Assembly: GCF_023503965.1 (NCBI RefSeq)
Contig: NZ_CP097298.1
Span: 1 to 64,000 of the forward strand
Direction: 5' to 3'
DNA: 64,000 nt
Source: Brevundimonas albigilva
GTDB taxonomy: Bacteria; Pseudomonadota; Alphaproteobacteria; Caulobacterales; Caulobacteraceae
Each line of letters opens with the position of its first letter. Within the stretch, counting starts at the first letter, position 1. Shown here in pieces: positions 18,231 through 25,630 of this stretch. The notes under the pieces were generated by a model, which did not search any database, was not told the origin of the DNA, and worked only from the letters and a program-made list of their open reading frames with translations. A program made the translations under genes and the position numbers.

Positions 18231-18656
18231 ATGAAACGCATCGGATGGGTCAGCGTGATCGCGCTCTTCCTTCTCGTCTCGGTGTTCGGCTTTGGAGTGC
18301 TGTCCCGTCAGGCCGCAAGGCCGTCCGCGACCGTGGCGGTCGATGCCCGGCCGATCGATCAGCACGCCGGCCACAGCGACGCGGCGGCCGACAGCCCGGC
18401 GACCCGGTCCTACAAGGAGGCCAACGCCCGGATGCATTCGGCCATGGAGATCGAGTACAGCGGCGACGCCGACGTCGACTTCATGCGGGGTATGATCGCG
18501 CACCACGAGGGCGCGGTCGCCATGGCCAGGATCGCGCTTGAGCATGGCTCCGATCCGGAGGTTCGCGGCCTTGCCGAAGAGGTCATCCGGACCCAGGAGG
18601 CGGAGATCGTCCGCATGCGGGTGTGGCTGGCCACCCGCGAGAGCCGGTCGAACTAG
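18231..18656 (+). CDS. DUF305 (CopM-like) metal-binding protein
   Basis: 141 aa: an N-terminal membrane anchor ([19 protein letters not shown]), then the DUF305 core with [22 protein letters not shown] and [18 protein letters not shown]. The Met/His motif DFMRxMIxHHxxAxxMA defines the family, periplasmic ferritin-like helix bundles tied to copper and silver resistance. It follows the ATPase by 31 bases in the same direction and has a good ribosome site (CAGGAGAA). Here it may add copper or silver tolerance to the Zn/Co/Cd genes. Confidence 0.87.
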   Translation: MKRIGWVSVIALFLLVSVFGFGVLSRQAARPSATVAVDARPIDQHAGHSDAAADSPATRSYKEANARMHSAMEIEYSGDADVDFMRGMIAHHEGAVAMARIALEHGSDPEVRGLAEEVIRTQEAEIVRMRVWLATRESRSN

Positions 18657-18660
18657 GCCG

Positions 18661-19086
18661 ATGGGCTCAAAGCGGTCCACGATCCACAGCCGGGCGCCCC
18701 GCTGGCGTCCCGGCAAATACCGCGCCCGCGGGAGGTCCCGGCGACCCCGTCCGCCGGCGCCGTTTCGGCCGGTCCGAGACACCCTGATCGCGGTCGGGGC
18801 CGGCCTGGTGGCCGCCTTCGTCGTCTTATGCGTGGCGGCGCCCATGGCGACGACTTACCGGTTTCCCCTGTACGGCGCCTTCGGCGGGCTGATGCTTCTT
18901 TTGACCGCCTTGACCTTCCGGATGGCGGCGAAGGACCCGGCCGGCCGGCTGTTGGCCGCGATCCTGGCGCTGGTGTGCGTTCTCGGGACCGCCGCCTTGT
19001 ACGTCGGACGCGATCAGATCAATCTTGCGCCGCCCCACAGGCACGCCGTCCCAGACGCCGCCGCTTCCGTCAGGCCCGGCCGATGA
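18661..19086 (+). CDS. Hypothetical membrane protein with basic N-terminus
   Basis: 141 aa. The first 45 residues are very rich in Arg, Pro and Ser; three membrane segments follow (TLIAVGAGLVAAFVVLCVA, FGGLMLLLTALTFRMA, LLAAILALVCVLGTAALYV) and a short His-containing tail. No family recognised. It starts four bases after the DUF305 stop and overlaps the acyltransferase start, so it belongs to the same transcript. Function unknown. Confidence 0.6.
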   Translation: MGSKRSTIHSRAPRWRPGKYRARGRSRRPRPPAPFRPVRDTLIAVGAGLVAAFVVLCVAAPMATTYRFPLYGAFGGLMLLLTALTFRMAAKDPAGRLLAAILALVCVLGTAALYVGRDQINLAPPHRHAVPDAAASVRPGR

Positions 19087-20207
19087 CGGCCCTAGAGGCC
19101 ACTGCGCGGGTTCCCGTCCGGATCACGCGCGGGGGATGGCTCGACATTCTGCGTTTCGTGGCGGCCGCCCTGATCGTCCTTTACCATTTCCGCGAGGCCG
19201 CCCCGGTCGCGCTCGGCGAGGTTCATCCCGTCTTCGACCGGGGCTACCTGTTGACGAACTTCTTCATCATCGACTCGGGGTACGTCCTCGCGCGCATCTA
19301 CGGGGAGGGCTTCGCCAATCGCACCCTCTCGCTCTCCCTGTATGTGCGCCAACGGCTTCTTCGCGTCGCGCCCTCTCATCTCGTCGTCATCGCCGCGCTC
19401 GCGCTGCTGGTGGCGACCGCCGCCGCCGTCGGGATCCGTCCGAGCAACCCGCAATGGTTCGCCTGGCCCGAGCTTCCGGCGCAGGTCTTCCTCGTCCAGG
19501 CCTACGGCGTTCCGGGCGGGCAGGGCTGGAACGCCCCCACCTGGACGTTGTCCGCCCTGCTGGGCTGCTATCTGGCCCTGCCCTGGATTTGCAGGGCGCT
19601 CTGGCCACTGCGCCCGTGGCTCGTGGTTGCAGGGGTCGTAATGCTGCTCCTGGTGGCGGATGGTGCGAGCCGGGCATGGTTGGGAGACCCCCTCTACCGG
19701 CTTCCGCTCCGTCACGGATTCATCCGGGCGCTGCCCCTGTTCCTGCTGGGTGTCGCGGCCGCGATTCTGGGCGCGCGCGTCTGGGTCCCGCCGGTCCGTG
19801 CGGCATGGATCGGGCTCGCGGCCTTTGCCGGTCTGATCGCGGCCCAGGCCGTTTCCGATCTCGCCCTGATTTCGCTTCTCCTGCTCACCGTCATGATCTG
19901 GGCCGCCGGAGCCCTGCCCGTGGCGCGTCCGTCACGGCTGATCGAGCAGCTTGGTCTTATGTCCTTCGCTATGTTCCTGACCAACGAAGTGACCCGGATC
20001 GTCTGGTTTGGCGCGTTCGACGCCCTTGGCCAGGCGGCCTGGCCGGCGACCGTTCGCTGGGGCGTCTGGGGGCTGGGTCTGGCCTCCGCCTTTGCGGCGG
20101 CGGCGGTGTTCCGATACGGTTTCGACGGCCCGGTGCAAGCCTGGCTCAATCCGCCGCGGCGACCACCGGCGCAGCCGGGCGTGAGTTCTGACCGCCCGGT
20201 GGCTTGA
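19083..20207 (+). CDS. Acyltransferase family 3 membrane protein
   Basis: 374 aa with about ten membrane segments. GGWLDILRFVAAALIVLYHFRE at the start is the acyltransferase-3 signature (R..A...V...H), with the catalytic His in YHF. WNAPTWTLSALLGCYLALPW matches the second conserved loop. These enzymes O-acetylate or acylate surface polysaccharides and other exported molecules. It is the last gene of the metal block and overlaps the preceding gene by four bases. A role in metal resistance is not obvious; it may modify the cell surface. Confidence 0.82.
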   Translation: MTALEATARVPVRITRGGWLDILRFVAAALIVLYHFREAAPVALGEVHPVFDRGYLLTNFFIIDSGYVLARIYGEGFANRTLSLSLYVRQRLLRVAPSHLVVIAALALLVATAAAVGIRPSNPQWFAWPELPAQVFLVQAYGVPGGQGWNAPTWTLSALLGCYLALPWICRALWPLRPWLVVAGVVMLLLVADGASRAWLGDPLYRLPLRHGFIRALPLFLLGVAAAILGARVWVPPVRAAWIGLAAFAGLIAAQAVSDLALISLLLLTVMIWAAGALPVARPSRLIEQLGLMSFAMFLTNEVTRIVWFGAFDALGQAAWPATVRWGVWGLGLASAFAAAAVFRYGFDGPVQAWLNPPRRPPAQPGVSSDRPVA

Positions 20208-20361
20208 AGGGCGCATCACCGAACCCTGTGCAACCGGGTGCGGCTCGGCTGTTCGCCTATCGGATGCCTGATCGGTCAATCTTCGGGCTCAGGCCGCGAG
20301 CGCACGTCCATATCTCGTTCAGGCTCCGGGAACCGCACGACACTGCGGGCGTAGACGGCGC

Positions 20362-20618
20362 ATGCGCTTTCGTTTCTCCAGGAGTCATCCCTACCCGGGC
20401 GCGGTTGTCTCGGTGATTGACGATCCGCCGCAGGGATCGAACTGCGTGATCGAGTTCGGCGACGGCGTGGTGATCGTCGCGGGCGCTCGAACCGACGGCG
20501 ACGCCCATCTTCTGGATATCCCGGCCTATCGCACGGCCAGAGGATCGAACGTCGGACCCGGCGAGTGGCGCGTGGCCCGGTCTCCGCGCGGGGCTGGCGC
20601 GCCCATCCCCGCCGTTAG
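20362..20618 (+). CDS. Small conserved-looking protein, C-terminus unclear
   Basis: ATG at 20362 opens RFRFSRSHPYPGAVVSVID, then NCVIEFGDGVVIVAGARTDG and AHLLDIPAYRTARGSNV, compact beta-strand-like sequence with good codon use. After about 20580 this frame runs into the convergent Fic gene without a stop. A TAG at 20616-20618 in a neighbouring frame would end it if one base is wrong in the G/C-rich stretch 20586-20597. I do not recognise a family and know no function. The 154 bases before it hold no clear promoter. Confidence 0.4.
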
Positions 20619-21301
20619 CCATCCTCCCGGTCAAGAGGCGCCATGCCCATGCCCGGGGCGTCGAATGGTCCCTCAAGCCACTGAACCAGATACTCCGCCA
20701 CGGCGCTCAACCACTGCGGTCGCTGGGCGGGGCGGCGACTGTAGTTTTCAAGCGTGTGGGCGAGCAGGAAGTCGTACGGTCGTGGATGGATCGCGAACCG
20801 GTTGGAAAGCGGCAGGTTCATCTCCAACGCCGCGGCCGCGAAGAGCGACCGTTGCACATGCCCGTTTCCATCCAGGAAGGGGTGGATGAAGCCGAACTGG
20901 CTGAAGAGATAAGAGAGCGTCACCAACTGGTCCCACGGCTCGACGAGGGTGTCGATCCGCAAGCGCACGGTCCCGACGAGGCTTTGCATGGCCGAAGGGA
21001 CGTCCGGCGGGTCCATGAAGGTGAACGTCTGACCCTCGACGATGACGCTCGGACCGCCCATGACACGCAGCGCGAGGGATGTGCCGGGGACGCCGCGATA
21101 GCCGCCGGCGTATTCCGGATGGGCTGGCGGGACGAAGGCGGAGTAGAGGTCTCGATGAAGACCGCGCGGATCGTCCAGGCAGGCCCTCCGATAGACGGGG
21201 TCCGTTCGCAGCTTTTGGAGAAGCGTCGCGCTTTCGACGGCCATTCGGTCGTCGAAGTCGGGATGGCGCTGCGGATGCCATTCGGGATGTTGGAGCGTCA
21301 T
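20615..21301 (-). CDS. Fic-domain protein (probable AMP-transferase)
   Basis: 228 aa. The Fic motif is HPFLDGNGHVQRS (about residues 139-151), matching HPFxxGNGxxxR with His in place of the frequent Arg after GNG. Upstream EPWDQLVTLSYLFSQFGFIHP is the helix before the active loop, and VEGQTFTFMDPPDVPSAMQSL resembles the flap that positions the target. Known: Fic enzymes attach AMP or other groups to proteins, and bacterial Fic toxins act on gyrase, topoisomerase IV and others. No inhibitory (S/T)xxxE(G/N) helix is visible, and no antitoxin partner is adjacent except possibly the small convergent gene. Confidence 0.83.
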   Translation of the reverse strand: MTLQHPEWHPQRHPDFDDRMAVESATLLQKLRTDPVYRRACLDDPRGLHRDLYSAFVPPAHPEYAGGYRGVPGTSLALRVMGGPSVIVEGQTFTFMDPPDVPSAMQSLVGTVRLRIDTLVEPWDQLVTLSYLFSQFGFIHPFLDGNGHVQRSLFAAAALEMNLPLSNRFAIHPRPYDFLLAHTLENYSRRPAQRPQWLSAVAEYLVQWLEGPFDAPGMGMAPLDREDG

Positions 21302-21503
21302 CGACTGTCCTCGCCTGCGGCTCTAGCCGTCTGCTCGAGCGGCGCCGACGCTCCAGCGTCGAAATGAAATAGTCGCGAGTCCGATAGCCTGGCAGGCGCG
21401 AGGATGGCGAGCGCGACAGGGCGCTGATCGGCTTTATCACGGATTGGGCCGGCGGGCTTGGCTTACCCGCCAGCAAGCGGGAAAGTCGTCTCGGTCAATC
21501 GTG

Positions 21504-21532
21504 TTGGTTGTGCCGCGCAGTTGCTCTAGGCT
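21504..21532 (+). promoter_or_regulatory. Candidate promoter for the 67-aa protein/SMC-like ATPase pair
   Basis: TTGGTT (21504-21509), 17 bases, then TAGGCT (21527-21532), 19 bases before the ATG at 21552. A strong ribosome site GGAGG lies near 21542-21546. The match to the -10 consensus is weak. The rest of the 250-bp gap after the Fic start shows no other feature. Confidence 0.35.
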
Positions 21533-21551
21533 CCTGACCGGGGAGGCGACA

Positions 21552-21755
21552 ATGACAGACCAAGACGCTCAATCGAACGAACCGGCCACGGACCTGTCCG
21601 TGCTCGACCGTGTATTGACGGCGTTCACGACCGCTGTTGAATCCGAAGAGGGGCTGGCTGACACCGCACAGCGGTTGGTCGATACGCTCATCACGAAGAA
21701 GGATCTCAGCGAGGCCGCGATCAGTCAGGCGCTCTTCGGAGGCGATCCGGCATGA
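21552..21755 (+). CDS. 67-aa acidic protein coupled to an SMC-like ATPase
   Basis: A short acidic, helical protein (DLSVLDRVLTAFTTAVESEE, then LADTAQRLVDTLITKKDLSEAA). Strong ribosome site at spacing six. Its stop overlaps the start of the ATPase as ATGA, so the two are translationally coupled. I recognise no domain. Size and position recall the small 'middle component' proteins described next to ABC ATPases in ABC-three-component conflict systems, but this is a structural analogy only. Confidence 0.65.
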   Translation: MTDQDAQSNEPATDLSVLDRVLTAFTTAVESEEGLADTAQRLVDTLITKKDLSEAAISQALFGGDPA

Positions 21756-24212
21756 TCCAGGTCGAGAGCCTCACGATCGCGGAGTTCCGCGGCATCCGTA
21801 GCCTGTCGCTTAATCTTCAGCGGCGGAACTTCGCCGTCTGCGGCTCCAACGGCACCGGCAAGAGCGGTGTCGTGGACGCCTTGGAGTTCGTTCTGACGGG
21901 CACAATCTCGCGCCTGACAGGGAAAGGCCGCGGCGACCTGTCCATCAAGGATCATGGCCCTCACGTCGATAGGAAGACGGAACCGGAGAAGGCGTTCGTC
22001 GAAGCAACAGTGTGGATCCCGTCGCTCAGGCGATCCGTCCAGGTTCGGCGATCGGTGAAGGCGCCCGCCGTGCTTCAGGCCCATCCTGACAGCCCGGAGG
22101 TGCAGGCGGTGTTCCGCCAGCTGGAGGCCCATCCGGAGATCGCCCTGTCTCGCCGGGAGATCATTCGCTTTGTCCTGACCGAGCCGGGTCAACGCGCCAA
22201 GGACGTCCAGGCTCTCCTCAAACTGGACGACCTCGAAGTCCTGAGAACGCGGCTGCAGCGCATCTCTAACGCCAGTCAGGCCGCTGCGAAGGCCGCGGCC
22301 GCGACCCGTGATGCGGCGAAGGCTGAGTTTGTACGCGCGATGGATATCGCTGACGCGACCGCACCGGAAATCCTCGAAGCCGCCAACCGGCGCCGGAGGG
22401 TGCTTGGACTGGAGGGTCTTTCGACGCTGGGGCCCGAGGGGTCGCTACGCGATGGGTTGAGCTCACAAGCGGGCGGCCCGGTCGCCGCGGTCAACAAGGC
22501 GGTCGCCGCCGCTGATCTCGCCGCGCTGCGGGACTCAGTCGATCGGCGATCGGGGGAAGACGTCCGCGCCCAGGTCGCGGCGGCGAGGACGGCGGTCGAG
22601 CGGCTAATCGCTGACGAATCCCTGCTGAAGGACGTCGTGCGCGACGATTTTCTCAAGACGGCTCTCGATCTCTATGAGGGTGAAGTCTGTCCCGTCTGCG
22701 ACACGCCCAAGACCCTGGACGAGCTCACCGCGATCATTCAGGCCAAGCGGGCGAAACTGGAGGCAGTCAAGGTCCTGCGCGCGGCGGCCGAAGACAAGCT
22801 GATGGGGGTTCGAGACGCGCTCGAAGCGGAAGCGGCTTTGACCCGGCCGGTCTACCTCACAGGCAAGTCGCTTCTCGAAGCCCATGAACTCGATCAGATC
22901 GCCGACCATGGCAAGGCCCTGGTCGATGCCGGCGCTGCGCTTGCGGCGCTTCTGCCGCTCGACAAGACGCTGGCCCGGCTTGACGAGCTGACGCCCTCCG
23001 CAGGTTTGGTCGATGTGTTGACCCGGCTTTCGGGAGCCATCGGCGGACTGCCGGAGCCTTCGGACCAGGACGCCGCGCGCGATTACCTCATCACGGGTCA
23101 GTTGCGCCTTGAGGCGTTGCGGACAGCCAGCGCGGCCGCCCGGACGGCGAACGCCCGCGCCGACAGGGCGAAGAAGGTCTTCGACCTGTACTCCGCGACC
23201 TCCACCGCGGCGCTGGAGAAGGTCTACGAAGACGTTCAAGGCCATTTCGCCGAGCTCTACCGCCGCATCAACGCCGATGACGAGGGGAACTTCGAGGCCA
23301 AACTGAAACCCTCCCTGGGAAAGCTCGGCTTCGGGGTGGACTTCTACGGACGGGGCTTCTTTCCGCCGGGCGCCTACCATAGCGAGGGACACCAGGACAG
23401 CATGGGCCTGTGTCTCTACCTCGCCCTGATGCGGTATCTCCTGGGAACGGGCTTCACCTTCGCGGTCCTTGACGACGTGCTGATGTCAGTGGACGCCGGT
23501 CATCGGCGAGGTGTCGAAGCTGCTGAAGGCGGAGTTCCCGGACACGCAGTTCGTTCTCACCACCCACGACCGCGCCTGGCTGAAGTTCATGAGCACGACG
23601 GGCCTCGTGGCCCCAAAGGACACGGTCCAGTTCCGCAAATGGACGGTGGAGGAAGGTCCCACGACCTGGAGCAAGGGCGACGTGTGGGACGAAATGCGCG
23701 AGAAGGCGCGAAATGACGATGTCGCAGGCGCGGCTGGCGCTCTGCGTCGATCTTTGGAGCACCTATCCGCGGAAGCCTGCCAGGCGCTGCGCGCCAAGGT
23801 CGAGTTCAGCGTCGATGGACATCATGACCTGGGCGACCTGCTGGATCCGGCCATCGGACAGATGAAGTCCCTTCTCAAAGACGCGCGTCTGGCGGCGGAA
23901 AGCTGGTCGGATACGGAGCGGTTGGCGGCGGTGAAGGCGAGTGAAACGGCCTTCGCCCAGGCCGTGACCGACGCCAAGGTCGAACAATGGCAGATCAATC
24001 CGGCCGTCCACTACAATGCATGGGCTGACTTGCAGAAGGCGGAGATGATCGCGGTCATCGACGCGTTTCAGGCGCTGTTCGTGCTCTTCAACTGTGACCA
24101 GTGCGGCGTCCTGATCGAGGTAAGTCCGGGACGTGGCCGACGTGAGTACCTCCAGTGCATGTGCGGCAAGGTCAAGTTCGCCTTCATGTCGAAACCGAAA
24201 GTCGCCGCGTAG
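21752..24212 (+). CDS. SMC/Rad50-like ABC ATPase with zinc hook, putative defence ATPase (one frameshift)
   Basis: About 819 aa after removing one extra base near 23500 (the family sequence resumes as EVSKLLKAEFPDTQFVLTTHDRAW). Walker A is CGSNGTGKSGVVDALEF (30-46). Coiled-coil arms meet at a CPVC hook (Cys313/Cys316). The ABC signature region is HSEGHQDSMGLCLYLAL and Walker B FAVLDDVLMSVD, with the switch His in TTHDRAW. The C-terminal 230 residues form a separate helical domain ending in a zinc ribbon (CDQCGVLI, CMCGK). No TOPRIM, HNH or REase motif seen. Similar ATPases act in DNA-sensing defence systems (Lamassu, RloC, ABC-3C). Inference: a defence ATPase with the 67-aa partner. Confidence 0.78.
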
Positions 24213-24259
24213 GCCGCATTCGCGCTGGTCCCTGCTCAGTCCCCGGCGTCGCCAAGACG

Positions 24260-25630
24260 TCAGTCGTCTTCGTCCTCGCGTTCCCGCGGAGGCGGCGTCC
24301 AGCCGTCGGCCTCGAACAGGGCGACGACCTCGCCGAAGGCGTCGCGTCGATGCGCCCGCAGAAGCATCTGATAGAAGCGATTGCGGGCGTCCGCGGATGG
24401 CAGGCGTCCGGCGCCCGCGTTCCGGACTACGCTCAGGAGCAGGGCGCTGGTGCCGGACGCCGCGTAGTTCTGGCCGGTCGCGGCGACAGCGTCGAGCAAC
24501 TGGTCGAGCGCCATCGTGTCGAGCCTCCCGGTATAGGGCGTGATGTAAGCGTCGAAATTCGCTTCGGAGCCGCGGAAGCTACCGGACTGGGCGTAGAGCT
24601 CAACCGCCTGGGGCCAAAGCTCCGGAAGGGGCGAGGCGGCGATCGCCCGAGCCAAAGCCTCCCGGTCGAGGACGGCGATCAGGGCGAGGATCGGCGCCCT
24701 GAACGGCGCGAAGGCGACGCCCTTTAGGAGGAGGTAGTCCGTCAGAGTGGCGCCGTCGGCGTTGTTGACCGTCTCCTGCAGGGAGGTCCGGGTCGGCTCC
24801 TGCACGAGGTGCCAGAAGTCGGGGAAGGCTGCGACGAAGGCGATGGCGCGGGGGCGGTCGGCCGGGTCGAGCGCGTCGAGCAGACGCACGACGCTGGCCA
24901 CCACGTCAGGCCAGGCTGCAGCCGCCCGGTCGCGAACCGCGACCAGCGCGGCTTCGACCTTGGGGCGGACGACGTCGAGATGGGCGGGAACGCCCTTCAG
25001 CAGAGACTTCGCAAGCACGGTTCCGAAGTTGCGGATCGCCTGCGGCCGGACTCGCGCGAGGTAGCGCTGCTCGACATAGTCGAGAATCCGCGCGGGATCG
25101 GTTGGGAAGCCGGATGATTGGACGTCGGCGTCGAAGACCTCGAAGATGGCGCGGCCCTGGAGGGCTTCCTGACCGAGAACCAGGTCGACGGCGTTGACGA
25201 GATGCATCCGAACCAGTTCGGGGGTCGGTTCGAAGAGGAGGGCTTCGGCGGAGAAGGCCGGATGGGCGCAGAGGTGACGATCCTCGCGCAGGCGTTCGAG
25301 CTGCCGGCCCGCGATCTGGCTGATCGCCTGGGTGTTGTCTGCGGCGTCTTCGAGAATGCGGCCCTCCAGCTGAAGCAGTTGCCGGATGTCGCGGATGGCC
25401 GTCGCATTGTCCCACGACTGTAGGAAGGCCGTCGCCGCGGCATCGCCCATGGCGCTGAGCTCGCGATATTTGGCGATCAGATCATAGGCGATAGCGACCC
25501 AGGCGGCCGTGAGCGAGGCGCGCAGCGCCCCGGCCTTGTAGGCCCGCACGGCGTCCAGGAAGTAGGTGCGGGATTGCGGGTTGCGGACCTTGGTCAGCAG
25601 GATGTCGAGGTCTACGAAACTGGAATCCAC
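24260..25630 (-). CDS. HEPN-domain protein with Rx4H RNase motif, downstream of the integrase
   Basis: GTG at 25630 starts DSSFVDLDILLTKVRNPQSR, the natural beginning of a 456-aa protein. Residues about 15-170 form a HEPN-like helix bundle: AVRAYKAGALRASLTAAWVA and LREDRHLCAHPAF, where Arg118-His119-...-His123 is the Rx4H motif of HEPN ribonucleases. The remaining helical region (about 180-456) has no motif I recognise. HEPN RNases are common effectors of toxin-antitoxin and abortive-infection systems. It ends 47 bases from the convergent SMC-like ATPase and is in the same frame as the integrase upstream. An independent start is inferred, not shown. Confidence 0.6.
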   Translation of the reverse strand: MDSSFVDLDILLTKVRNPQSRTYFLDAVRAYKAGALRASLTAAWVAIAYDLIAKYRELSAMGDAAATAFLQSWDNATAIRDIRQLLQLEGRILEDAADNTQAISQIAGRQLERLREDRHLCAHPAFSAEALLFEPTPELVRMHLVNAVDLVLGQEALQGRAIFEVFDADVQSSGFPTDPARILDYVEQRYLARVRPQAIRNFGTVLAKSLLKGVPAHLDVVRPKVEAALVAVRDRAAAAWPDVVASVVRLLDALDPADRPRAIAFVAAFPDFWHLVQEPTRTSLQETVNNADGATLTDYLLLKGVAFAPFRAPILALIAVLDREALARAIAASPLPELWPQAVELYAQSGSFRGSEANFDAYITPYTGRLDTMALDQLLDAVAATGQNYAASGTSALLLSVVRNAGAGRLPSADARNRFYQMLLRAHRRDAFGEVVALFEADGWTPPPREREDEDD

